Below, one piece after another: positions 10,901 to 22,613 of a DNA stretch of 64,000 nucleotides. The notes under the pieces were generated by a model. That model did not search any database. It had not been told where the DNA came from and saw nothing but the letters and a program-made list of their open reading frames with translations. Each line of letters starts with the position of its first letter. Position 1 is the first letter of the stretch. Location of the stretch: the NCBI GenBank assembly GCA_937906495.1, contig CALCVT010000140.1, forward strand, positions 11,453 to 75,452, in the 5' to 3' direction. A program made the translations under genes and the position numbers. This DNA comes from an uncultured Prevotella sp. (GTDB lineage: Bacteria; Bacteroidota; Bacteroidia; Bacteroidales; Bacteroidaceae).

Positions 10901-11818
10901 TCACTCTCACCCAACACCTGGTATCACTGCTGCGTTGTAAAAGAAGGCCGTCGCCTTCAGCTCTACCTTAACGGCAAGCGCCTCTTCGATGTACGCACCC
11001 GCGGTTGCGGTCCTAAGGACTGGAAGGGAGCCAACTTCTATGTAGGTGGTTCAATGACCAACCTGGCCAGCTTTACCGGTTGGGTTGATGAGGTTCAGGT
11101 ATGGAGCAAGGCTCTTACCGAAACTGAAGTTCGCGAAGCCATGAATGGCTATATCGTAGCCCCCGAAGGTCTTGAAGGCTACTTCACCTTCGAAGAACAG
11201 GAAACCGACCAGGATGGCAACATCTACTTCCCCAACATGGGTAATGCTGCAGCTGCTGTTCCCGGTGCCTACATGACTATTGGCAAAGAGGAGAATGGCT
11301 ACACAACCGACATCAAGCAGAATCAGTTGACCACGGCTCTCGGTGTTCCTGCCGTTGAGGGTTCACTGCCTATCACCTTCGAATCGTCGAAGTGGATGCT
11401 TGAAGGTGCACAACTCGACAACTTTACCGATAATAGCGCCAGTGCTACTTACAATAAGGTTGGTACCTTCCCCGTAACGCTCACTATCACCAACTCTTGG
11501 GGTTCTACAACCAAAACCATCAACGACTACATCGTTGTAAAAGAGTCTACCGGTATTGACAATGCTACCAACAGCGAAGGCTACATGGTTTACCCCCGCC
11601 CCTTCGAGGATAAAGTTAACCTGCTCTTCGCCGAAGAAGGCAACTTCGAAGTTATGGCTTTCGATGCCCAAGGTAAGCGCGTGGCACAACGCGTATACCA
11701 GGCTTTGGCCGGCGAGGTAAGCGAACTTTCACTCGCAGGCGCTACCCCTGGAACCTACATCATTACCATCCTCAAAGATGGTAAGTGCGTACGTTCCGTT
11801 AAGGTTCAAATGCGCTGA
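7985..11818 (+). CDS. GH85 endo-beta-N-acetylglucosaminidase with T9SS sorting domain
   Basis: Predicted to cleave the GlcNAc-beta-1,4-GlcNAc core of N-glycans. ATG 7985 gives a signal peptide (residues 1-20, ending CWAQ). The GH85 barrel is at about 50-420, with the FNMWQYINIHANWS segment and the catalytic N-x-E pair Asn208/Glu210 in LNPEGSW, plus FFLNYNW and DVYAGFDQQGRG. Next come a jelly-roll carbohydrate-binding-like region (475-600), a fibronectin-like region (605-720), a LamG-like domain (880-1055), a PKD-like domain (1130-1185) and a type A T9SS C-terminal domain (1190-1277). It should therefore cross the outer membrane by T9SS, not as a lipoprotein. High-mannose preference is inferred from context. 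Confidence 0.93.
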   Translation: MKRFLFSTALLATGTACWAQSVPTHEMYVDFGETKSENIVAMLDKWQPGQNFSSDADYKDENFFIARVPLKQRFFNEATQANKDLNDENNKNLCWCVPIGEMTKKWGPLPRWNFDGDNFNMWQYINIHANWSNSWWRVPGSFNDAAHKNGVRTGCLYFIDWASSVTEQSNAGRMLGQLCAKDSNGKFKYAKKLIQFLRYYGIDGIGLNPEGSWSSTLNENFSSFLAECHKEAKALNFPFHVEWYAFVSNYGALSDNGCQLTIGGNDKWFQKNGEAVTDVFFLNYNWSDYGLAASADAAKQLGRSTFDVYAGFDQQGRGYGGTGNAGWNALMKHPVSIVVWGGHDRSQLYASSTEGGNSDLSVQQEYQKKQELLFTGGNRNVLNLPPLNTKYNVTPTYNDLKDWHGYAKAVREQSTLSELPFVTRFGLGNGLALKKEGVTTFKHKWYNLGMQDYLPTWRWWIDNGDGKTVPADAIQADFTFDDAWYGGSCLKLHGATAKSHIRLFNTRFKVTDANDEFSITYKLKNGATPNLKLTASKIGSENNFASVAVPAENVERDTWTTVKFKASDFGLKSGETIACLGLEVAGTEANYELLLGEYSIIPANFSETPVQPVIKHAEVMKRVYNRADIKVTFDLPFNGQRPAEYEGCPIYNEEVGAWYYEIYVKQGEQQRLVATTTTWASYVVDAPLDSKESTIQIGVRAVGRDGKTLSDITWSKELESPLTIIETLTLDKDIIKPNEEFTIGFEDPNHAVADISILNSLTEEVVASVKDARSLTTSLPETGSYDVTVTSEGNTTTSRALILVTPEATGRLPQINDIKADNTEFAIDENNKVNFTADINKGTTFKRGNRDMDCTVSKSLYMKEPYQLTVDSKVMSEYNNTSFALWFKVEKFEHASLGTLLMTKVNRNYPGSWTEKVWGEMWTAIRPAHYAANNNLHYDNAENELSACADAPVAGTYNYEHNNDVDGISRGYSLSPNTWYHCCVVKEGRRLQLYLNGKRLFDVRTRGCGPKDWKGANFYVGGSMTNLASFTGWVDEVQVWSKALTETEVREAMNGYIVAPEGLEGYFTFEEQETDQDGNIYFPNMGNAAAAVPGAYMTIGKEENGYTTDIKQNQLTTALGVPAVEGSLPITFESSKWMLEGAQLDNFTDNSASATYNKVGTFPVTLTITNSWGSTTKTINDYIVVKESTGIDNATNSEGYMVYPRPFEDKVNLLFAEEGNFEVMAFDAQGKRVAQRVYQALAGEVSELSLAGATPGTYIITILKDGKCVRSVKVQMR

Positions 11819-11840
11819 TACCCCTAATTCATTTAGCGTC

Positions 11841-11867
11841 CCCCTCTCCTTACATCATGGAGAGGGG
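11841..11867 (+). promoter_or_regulatory. Intercistronic hairpin after the GH85 gene
   Basis: CCCCTCTCC and GGAGAGGGG form a perfect 9-bp stem with a 9-nt loop, 22 bp after the GH85 stop. There is no U-tract, so mRNA end protection or partial attenuation is likelier than full termination. Confidence 0.55.
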
Positions 11868-11909
11868 CGACTGCTAAAACTACTACGAACTTAAACCCAA
11901 TCAGTCTTC

Positions 11910-13037
11910 ATGGCTATTCTACCTATCCTATCCAGGTTAAAGCAAAACCTCGGACAGACAATCCCCAACATTTCACAAAGAGCCATGCACACCTGTGCTA
12001 CCGGACTCTCTGGTCTTTGCCTATTGCTTGCAGCAGGTTTGACGAGTTGTTCTGACGAAGGCGACCTCATCACACCCACTTACCAAGACGGTGCCCAGTT
12101 TATCGCCTATAATTCGGCAGACAACTACAAAGGCTCGCACAACGTACTTCTGGAACGCTCTTCGGCTCTCGAATTCTGCAAAGTTGAAGGTGTTCAGCCT
12201 ACCGACGAGTTTGCTGTACGAAACAACGAAACCAACGAGTACACTTATCTTGACTGGGGATACAAATATGCAGGTCTGCAAGGTGACGAAGACGGTTACT
12301 ACCAGCGTGTATACTATAACGACACCATCCTGGTAGGACTCGGATATGCCGACAACTGGCAGGTCAGCGACTACGACCTGCTCCTGCTCCGCGGCAACCA
12401 GGCACAACTCATCGATAAATTCCATTTTTGCATCCTTACCGATGTCGAAACTGATTTATCAAAACTGCAAGGTGGTGTAATCAACATCAAAGCCAAAGGA
12501 TGGGACAATCCGGGAACGGGTATTCCTATCGACTCTTTGGAATACGTTGAAAAAGTAACTGGAAAAACAGTCTTTAAAAAGGCATCTGACTGCAAAGGAA
12601 ACGGAAGCGAATTCGAAATGTCAACCTTCGAACGCGAAAACTTTGAAACCGGTGATTACGAACTTTGGATTGCACGATGGAACGATGGACTGCGCCAAAA
12701 AATTTGCGAGTTCAACTACTTCAACTTTGCATTTGTCGATTCCGACCCTATGAGCAAGAATGCCGAAGGTCAGTACCAACTTAAGTTCTACGTCAAGGAG
12801 TTTAGCGAAAAGGATAACTTTACCATCACTACGCAGTCACCGTACACCAACTACTACGTTGACCAACGCATCCCCTTCGATGAAAGTTGCTACGATCCTA
12901 CAACCAAAATCTACACCTACACGCTTCTTGACGAATGCTGGCGCCGCGACCCAGAGCCCGGCATCAAGTTTATCGCCAACTTGAACATTAATGGTGTACG
13001 AACCAATGTTACGGGTACTGCCAGCCTCCCTAAATAA
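11910..13037 (+). CDS. Unrecognised surface-type lipoprotein of the GH85 locus
   Basis: I do not recognise the family. The 375-residue protein has a lipoprotein signal ending LTSC (Cys47) followed by SDEGD, which resembles the acidic lipoprotein export signal that sends Bacteroidetes lipoproteins to the cell surface. The start at 11910 supplies the N-terminal basic residues; ATG 11985 gives a shorter signal without any. The rest is rich in Tyr, Asp and Trp with beta-strand-like spacing and no catalytic motif. Last gene of the locus, 91 bp after GH85 and before a strong terminator. By position it may be a surface glycan-binding protein; that is inference. Confidence 0.75.
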   Translation: MAILPILSRLKQNLGQTIPNISQRAMHTCATGLSGLCLLLAAGLTSCSDEGDLITPTYQDGAQFIAYNSADNYKGSHNVLLERSSALEFCKVEGVQPTDEFAVRNNETNEYTYLDWGYKYAGLQGDEDGYYQRVYYNDTILVGLGYADNWQVSDYDLLLLRGNQAQLIDKFHFCILTDVETDLSKLQGGVINIKAKGWDNPGTGIPIDSLEYVEKVTGKTVFKKASDCKGNGSEFEMSTFERENFETGDYELWIARWNDGLRQKICEFNYFNFAFVDSDPMSKNAEGQYQLKFYVKEFSEKDNFTITTQSPYTNYYVDQRIPFDESCYDPTTKIYTYTLLDECWRRDPEPGIKFIANLNINGVRTNVTGTASLPK

Positions 13038-13066
13038 GGCTGACTACCCAATAACCTATTAACTAT

Positions 13067-13147
13067 AAAAGTCCGAAAACTGATATTCCAAGGGCAGCAC
13101 CTTTTACAAGCTATCTCCCATGGTTCTTCAGTTTCCGGACTTTTTTT
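13067..13147 (+). terminator. Intrinsic terminator of the GH85 locus
   Basis: Arms 13067-13083 and 13128-13144 pair over 17 positions with one mismatch, ending in an uninterrupted T-tract at 13140-13147. The loop is long (44 nt). Confidence 0.8.
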
Positions 13148-13466
13148 ATTGCTATCGGTCTACATGCAACATGGTTACCGGCAAAGCCTCACATCCACTT
13201 TTAGGATGGCAAAATCACCAGGCATCACTCCCACCACTTTCAAATTCCTCCCGCTGCATCTCTGCACACGTACTTAAGCAATCTGCAGACAATACACGCA
13301 TTGCAACTCCCTTCAATCCTTACCTACTCAGCCAACAAGGGCCGACCCTCATTTATAAGAGAGTCGGCCCTTGACATAAGAAATAAAGGCAGAGCACACA
13401 TTATATGATCCTGCAACTATCAGGTAGCAGCAGACCGCCATGTGCACCGTTTAATTCACTCACAAG
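13148..13466. other. Intergenic region between convergent genes
   Basis: No gene is supported. A perfect 10-bp hairpin (AAGGGCCGAC at 13337-13346 with GTCGGCCCTT at 13363-13372) lies 95 bp beyond the GH2 stop. It has only a weak T-rich tail on the minus strand and may be the end of the GH2 transcript. Confidence 0.5.
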
Positions 13467-17618
<4,152 letters not shown>

Positions 17619-17699
17619 TCAAATGGTTTCGTGGAGCTATTTGTCACAATAGATTGTTAAGAAGTTTGGTTATGATACAAAACTGGGGTACACTGCGGC

Positions 17700-18326
17700 T
17701 CAGCGCATGCAGCGCTTAAGCACCAACCGGCTTTCAGGACCCATATTGAACAGTAAATCGGCCATACTCAAGTTGGGTAAAAAACCAGTGCGCTCGGCAA
17801 ACACCTGCCAATAAGGCTGTGCCTCAAAATGAGCATCGCTCCCCACAGGAGCCTTGGGCGAAAGCAACACACGCAAATCGGTATCGGCCGCTTCAGGATG
17901 AGCTATATAGGCTTCAGACTGCGTTACATGTGGTTGCAAGTCGAGCAGGTTGAGCAGAAGTTGCTGCAATTCGGCATTAAAGTCGACCAGGTAATTAAAC
18001 TTACGCTCGTAAAGGAGACGGAAATCGTCGGCGTAGTATTCAAAATAAGGGCTGCTCTCGTAGGCTGATGTAAGGGCGTTCCAGTGCAGATGACGCCAAT
18101 TTCCGTGTTCTGAAATGCGGATGTCACGCATAGCTTTGCTGCCCGATCCACTACGCTCCACGGGTATAGTCAGAGCCAAAGGGCCATCGGGGGTAGCTAT
18201 GTAGCAGCGGTTGCGGTAGGTTTGCTTTACATAATGTTCGAAGCGGTCTTCAACAGCCTTACCGGCTGCATAAAGATGAGCATAGTATTGAACTGGGGCC
18301 AGATAGGCCGACGATAGTATAAGCAT
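17700..18326 (-). CDS. WbqC-like family protein
   Basis: A 208-residue cytoplasmic protein of the WbqC-like family, with the characteristic N-terminal segment LSSAYLAPVQYYAHL and the central HWNALTSAYESSPYFEYY block. The family occurs in polysaccharide biosynthesis loci and, in Bacteroidales, next to signal peptidase genes. Biochemical activity is not established. It is the last gene of the dapB-lepB cluster, separated from the upstream gene by 179 bp that contain a strong hairpin, so it may be transcribed at a different level. Confidence 0.8.
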   Translation of the reverse strand: MLILSSAYLAPVQYYAHLYAAGKAVEDRFEHYVKQTYRNRCYIATPDGPLALTIPVERSGSGSKAMRDIRISEHGNWRHLHWNALTSAYESSPYFEYYADDFRLLYERKFNYLVDFNAELQQLLLNLLDLQPHVTQSEAYIAHPEAADTDLRVLLSPKAPVGSDAHFEAQPYWQVFAERTGFLPNLSMADLLFNMGPESRLVLKRCMR

Positions 18327-18437
18327 AAATCAATGTGGTTTTACTGTAACTGTGGCTGGTATTGGCTATCGGAACTTCGGCTAAACCGAACCCTTATGCA
18401 GCACATTTTATACCGGGTATATATACCTTTACACACG

Positions 18438-18481
18438 CTTGTTGGCTGCAACAGCCTTACCAAACAGTTGCAGCCAACAAG
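18438..18481 (-). promoter_or_regulatory. Strong hairpin between the signal peptidase paralogue and WbqC
   Basis: Arms 18438-18452 and 18467-18481 form a perfect 15-bp stem with a 14-nt loop. There is no T-tract on either side, so it may be an mRNA-stabilising or attenuating structure within the cluster. Confidence 0.55.
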
Positions 18482-18505
18482 TGCAAAGTGCCTATCAGGC
18501 CACAT

Positions 18506-19150
18506 TCAGCCTTTTTTACGGGCTATGGGCATAATTTTGCCAATAAGCAGTTCGTGGGGCACCAATGCATAGGCATCGGGCCGCATTTCTATCCAATAAT
18601 AATTCCGGCTGAGTTTAACCTTTTGCTGCGGCTTTCCGTTGAGCATGAGTTGGCTGTTACCCTGTACAGCCACATGGCACTGCTCATAACGCTGCATTAC
18701 ATGAGCCAGCAAGTGTACGTTGGCCGGCGTAACCGTCACACTGCCGGATGGTCCAGGTATAACAAGGGGTTGTGCATCGGGCGAGGTGCGCGCGGGCAAC
18801 ACCAGTTTGCGCATGGGGTCAAGCCACACGGTATCGCCGGGCAATGCGCGGCATACGCCCACCGTTGGCACACCGGCAAAGATATAGCCGGCTGAACGCG
18901 GCAAATTAAAAAGAATGCAGTCGCCCACTTGCGGCATGCTGTTCCCCCAACGGTGATAGCCCCAAAGTTGGGTGCCTGGCAAACGCAAGCCATAGCTCAA
19001 GCGATTGACAAAGACGTGCTGACGGGGTATAAAGCCAGGCAATGCGGCGTCTGAAGGCAAACGCATGTGGGTTACGAGCAAGCCCCGTACGGCCAACAGT
19101 AACAATACAGTCAGCAGTACAGAGCTTACGTATTTGCGAAATAGGCTCAT
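18506..19150 (-). CDS. Signal peptidase I paralogue lacking catalytic residues
   Basis: A 214-residue membrane-anchored S26 signal peptidase-like protein (one N-terminal helix, residues 8-27). Aligned with the neighbouring LepB, the spacing from the PS motif to LSYG is identical, but the catalytic Ser position is Ala35 (LPSDAA in place of PSSSL), and the Lys before the LPGD motif is Gly98. The GDNRDNSADSR box is also absent. It should therefore not cleave signal peptides by the Ser/Lys mechanism. The reading frame is intact and starts 5 bp after the lepB stop. It may help or regulate LepB, or bind signal peptides; function unknown. Confidence 0.85.
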   Translation of the reverse strand: MSLFRKYVSSVLLTVLLLLAVRGLLVTHMRLPSDAALPGFIPRQHVFVNRLSYGLRLPGTQLWGYHRWGNSMPQVGDCILFNLPRSAGYIFAGVPTVGVCRALPGDTVWLDPMRKLVLPARTSPDAQPLVIPGPSGSVTVTPANVHLLAHVMQRYEQCHVAVQGNSQLMLNGKPQQKVKLSRNYYWIEMRPDAYALVPHELLIGKIMPIARKKG

Positions 19151-19155
19151 AGCGG

Positions 19156-20676
19156 TTATTTAATGTCCCATACACGCTTAAAGAAGCGGTTCCAGCGGAT
19201 TCCCCCATCAAAGAGTCCGTAATCGGGGTCAAGCGATAACCACACAAAGAGTGGTTTACCAACTACGTGGTCTTCAGGCACAAAACCCCAGAAGCGGGAG
19301 TCGGCCGAATTGTCGCGGTTGTCGCCCATCATCCAATAATAGTCGAGTTTGAAGGTGTAACTTTCGGTTTGCTTGCCGTTAATGTATATTTTACCATCGC
19401 GTACCTGCAAATCATTTCCTTCGTATACCCGGATGGGACGTTCGTAAATAGGCAGGTTTTTAAGATCGAGCTTGAGGCTTTCTCCCTTTTTAGGAATCCA
19501 GAGCGGGCCATAGTTGGCCGAGGTCCAGTTTTTGGCCATGTTTTGCGGATAGAGCCAATCGGAGGCAGGCTTGGCTTGCTTGATTTCCGAAACCAGGTCG
19601 GGGCGCTTTTCGAGGGCTTGCTTGGCAGCCCGCGTAAGGGGCATCCACACCACATTGCCGTTGCGCGAGGTGTAAAGGTCCTCGTCGGTAATTCCTAATT
19701 CTTTTTTCAAGTCAAGGGGTATGTCTTGCTTAAAGGTCACCTCGTAGGCATATTGCACCTGTTCGGGTTCGGGGTTGGGCTTGCCGTCCAGATAAATAAT
19801 ATTGTTCTTAATCTGGAGTGTTTGTCCGGGCAGGCCGACGCACCGTTTAACGTAGTTTTCGCGACGGTCGGTAGGACGCGAAACTATGTCGCCGAACTGT
19901 GCATTCTCTTGCCGCATAAAGGCAGTACCTGCTGCATAGAGCTGCTGGTAAGCCGCCTGCTGCTGAGCATAGCTCATGCTGTCGGTTATAGCCGATGAGA
20001 GGAACTGGGGCAACTCATTGGGATTGTCGGTATTGGTGGCCAACAACTGATCGCCCATCTGGTAGGCCATACGGTAGTAGTCCTGGTTTTGCTGATTAAG
20101 AGCTACGGTATCGCCTGCGGGATAGTTGAACACAACTATGTCGTTGAGCTGCACTTGGCCTAACCCCTTTACACGTCGATACTCCCAATGGGGCCACTCG
20201 CTATAGCTGCGACAATTCAATATAGGCAGGGTATGTTGCGTTAGCGGCATGTAGAGCGGTGTTTGGGGCACACGCGGACCATACGACAGTTTGGACACCA
20301 AAAGGTAGTCGCCTGTCAAAAGGGTTTTTTCGAGCGAGGAGGAGGGTATCACAAAGTTCTGAAAAAAGAACTGATTGAGAAAGTAGATGGCCACCAGGGC
20401 AAAAACAATAGCATCGACCCAACTCATCAGGAAACGAGTAACAGGCCCTACCTCGGGCTCACGCCACCAGCCCCATTTAATGCGGCGCGAAATGTATAGG
20501 TCGTAGATAAAGGGAAGGACCAGTAGCCCCCACCAGGAACCTACCCAGTAAAGAAAAAGGCAATAAAGGGAGGTGGCAACGCCAAACTTAACCCAACTCA
20601 TGGTGGTTGGACGCTTAGACGATTGCGAAGAGGAGCCGTTGGCTTTGCCGGACGGCTTGTCGGTTGACGGAGTCAT
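19156..20676 (-). CDS. lepB: Signal peptidase I
   Basis: Inner-membrane serine protease that removes signal peptides from exported proteins. The 506-residue form is long, as is usual in Bacteroidales. ATG 20676 was chosen as the first start giving a hydrophilic N-terminus before three hydrophobic segments (about 30-60 and 87-105). Catalytic Ser114 lies in IPSSSL, the Lys base is Lys277 in VKRCVGLPG, and the C-terminal GDNRDNSADSRFWGFVP box is complete. A large insertion sits between the Ser and Lys boxes. It lies between dapB (65 bp upstream) and its inactive-looking paralogue. Confidence 0.96.
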   Translation of the reverse strand: MTPSTDKPSGKANGSSSQSSKRPTTMSWVKFGVATSLYCLFLYWVGSWWGLLVLPFIYDLYISRRIKWGWWREPEVGPVTRFLMSWVDAIVFALVAIYFLNQFFFQNFVIPSSSLEKTLLTGDYLLVSKLSYGPRVPQTPLYMPLTQHTLPILNCRSYSEWPHWEYRRVKGLGQVQLNDIVVFNYPAGDTVALNQQNQDYYRMAYQMGDQLLATNTDNPNELPQFLSSAITDSMSYAQQQAAYQQLYAAGTAFMRQENAQFGDIVSRPTDRRENYVKRCVGLPGQTLQIKNNIIYLDGKPNPEPEQVQYAYEVTFKQDIPLDLKKELGITDEDLYTSRNGNVVWMPLTRAAKQALEKRPDLVSEIKQAKPASDWLYPQNMAKNWTSANYGPLWIPKKGESLKLDLKNLPIYERPIRVYEGNDLQVRDGKIYINGKQTESYTFKLDYYWMMGDNRDNSADSRFWGFVPEDHVVGKPLFVWLSLDPDYGLFDGGIRWNRFFKRVWDIK

Positions 20677-20741
20677 AGAATTTGCTGTGATATGCGGCCT
20701 CTTGATTGCTTGCAACACCTGCCTGCAATCTGTATAGCCTG

Positions 20742-21497
20742 TTAGAAGTTGAAAAGATCGTCAGTAGTGAGCAGGCCTTCGTGATTGGCCGTAAACTCAG
20801 CTGCCAAAACGGCACCAAGTGCAAAACCACTGCGATTATGGGCCGAATGGGTAATTTGAATCATATCGGCAGGCGAGTCGTAGGTGATGGTGTGGATGCC
20901 TGGAACCTCGCCTTCACGTATGGCATCTATGCGCAACATATTTTGAGGCTGCTCCTTGCTGCCGCTGATAGTACCATCGGCATTAAGGACTTGCCCTTTT
21001 ACCCAATCGGTTTTACGGTCCAACTCGTTGCATATTTGCTCTGCCAACGTAATTGCAGTACCACTGGGCGCATCGAGTTTATGTATGTGGTGCGTCTCTA
21101 CTTCATTTACATCGTATACGGGGTAGGCATTCATAATACGGGCCAGATATTTGTTGACTGCCGAGAAAATGGCCACACCTAACGAGAAGTTCGAAGCCCA
21201 AAACAAGGTATGCCCCTGTTTGGTACAAGCTCTTCGCACATCGGCCTCGTGCTCCTTAAGCCATCCGGTACTGCCACTCACAACCTTTACGCCCTGTTCC
21301 CAGGCACGAAGGTAGTTTGCATAAGCTGCTTGCGGATTGGTAAATTCGATGGCAACTTCGGCACTGCGAAAGGCATCGCTGTCAAAATCCTGTAAATTGT
21401 CCACATCAATCACCGACACAATTTCGTGTCCGCGCTGAAGGGCTATCTGCTCGATAATATGGCCCATTTTGCCATAACCTATCAATGCTATTCTCAT
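20742..21497 (-). CDS. dapB: 4-hydroxy-tetrahydrodipicolinate reductase
   Basis: Cytoplasmic NAD(P)H-dependent enzyme of the diaminopimelate/lysine pathway, supplying DAP for peptidoglycan. The 251-residue protein begins with the Rossmann motif IGYGKMG and contains VETHHIHKLDAPSGTA, the family signature with the catalytic His pair and Lys. The C-terminal HSAHNRSGFALGA segment is typical. It is the first gene of the lepB cluster, with a good promoter 42 bp upstream. Confidence 0.97.
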   Translation of the reverse strand: MRIALIGYGKMGHIIEQIALQRGHEIVSVIDVDNLQDFDSDAFRSAEVAIEFTNPQAAYANYLRAWEQGVKVVSGSTGWLKEHEADVRRACTKQGHTLFWASNFSLGVAIFSAVNKYLARIMNAYPVYDVNEVETHHIHKLDAPSGTAITLAEQICNELDRKTDWVKGQVLNADGTISGSKEQPQNMLRIDAIREGEVPGIHTITYDSPADMIQITHSAHNRSGFALGAVLAAEFTANHEGLLTTDDLFNF

Positions 21498-21538
21498 AAA
21501 TCTGCGATATGAAAGGTTTACGTGTCGTTATTTATTGG

Positions 21539-21570
21539 CAAAAGTAATGCTTTTCGGCATGACTCACAAA
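21539..21570 (-). promoter_or_regulatory. Promoter of dapB-lepB cluster
   Basis: Minus-strand TACTTTTG (21539-21546) with a TTTG -33 element (21567-21570) at 20-nt spacing. It predicts a leader of about 35 nt. Confidence 0.7.
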
Positions 21571-21756
21571 TTTAAGCTACCTAAAGTGTCTTTATGCAAA
21601 CTGCTGCGGACTTTACACAATGCACCGCCACAAGGTGCCATTACGACACCATGCAGCGGTGCATCTGTATTCTGCCTGCACAACCGGTAACTCCAATGGG
21701 CTACTCCATCAAACGAAGATAAACAAAATATGGGGGAGTTTCCGGTGCCGGAAGGC

Positions 21757-22464
21757 TTAACTATCAAGATAGTAATCGATCGAGGTGACCACACGCACCT
21801 TTTTGAGGTAGGGCGTATACTGGTCGCGATTTTCAATAGAGAACAGGCCTTGGGTTGCATTCTTGATTTTTCCCAACTCACTACCCGAATCGCTGGCAAA
21901 CTTGGCAGCAGCCTCACGGGCATTGCGGGTAGCCTCTTCGATCATGGCAGGCTTAATCTTATTTAGGCTCGTAAATTCATATTCTACCTGCGAACCATAA
22001 TCGCCCGCCGATATGGCTATACCCTGCTTTAGGAGTTCACCTACACGCGACATAAGTTGCCTTACTTTATCTACTTGCGAAGACGATACGGTGATAACGT
22101 TCGTCACGTTGTAGCGGTCGCGCGCAATTACATCAGACGAGGCATAACGGTCTGCATGCAAATCGACTATTTGAGGAGCACTTGTACTAATGTTCTTAGG
22201 CTGCAAACCATTGCGTATCAGAAACTCCGAAATTTTTTGATTCACGGAGTTGATGTGCGCATAAATCTGCTGCAAGTCGTTACCCGTTGTTTTGTAAACA
22301 ATGGGCCATATCACATGGTCGGCTTTTACCTCGCGCTCAGCCAGCCCCCGTACCGAAACAAAACGATCTTTGGAAGCAAAGGACGAAAGCCCCATATTAA
22401 GACATACTCCAAGCAAAAGGATGCCCAACGCCAGTATAACGGCTTCGATTCTGTAGTTTTTCAT
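21757..22464 (-). CDS. SIMPL-domain (DUF541) protein
   Basis: A 235-residue protein with an N-terminal hydrophobic segment (about 8-28), probably a signal anchor placing the rest in the periplasm. The remainder fits the SIMPL/DUF541 family, with the VSVRGLAEREVKADHVIWPI opening and a YNVTNVITVSSSQVDKV middle. The family is widespread in Gram-negative bacteria and has no settled biochemical role; one member was linked to mammalian interleukin-1 receptor signalling, and others to envelope stress. It is monocistronic between dusB and dapB. Confidence 0.85.
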   Translation of the reverse strand: MKNYRIEAVILALGILLLGVCLNMGLSSFASKDRFVSVRGLAEREVKADHVIWPIVYKTTGNDLQQIYAHINSVNQKISEFLIRNGLQPKNISTSAPQIVDLHADRYASSDVIARDRYNVTNVITVSSSQVDKVRQLMSRVGELLKQGIAISAGDYGSQVEYEFTSLNKIKPAMIEEATRNAREAAAKFASDSGSELGKIKNATQGLFSIENRDQYTPYLKKVRVVTSIDYYLDS

Positions 22465-22489
22465 AAGCTGATAGTTAGATATTCAATGG

Positions 22490-22520
22490 CAAATATAAGC
22501 GATGCTATCTTAGCTTACAA
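22490..22520 (-). promoter_or_regulatory. Promoter of the SIMPL gene
   Basis: Minus-strand TATATTTG at 22490-22497 with TTG at 22518-22520 (20-nt spacing), 26 bp before the start codon. Confidence 0.65.
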
Positions 22521-22613
22521 GCGTTTAATATTCTTTATTATCCATCGAAACTTTCAACTGCAACACCAACAGCCAATAAAAAACTTTATGACAGAATCAA
22601 ACAGTAACTAAAC

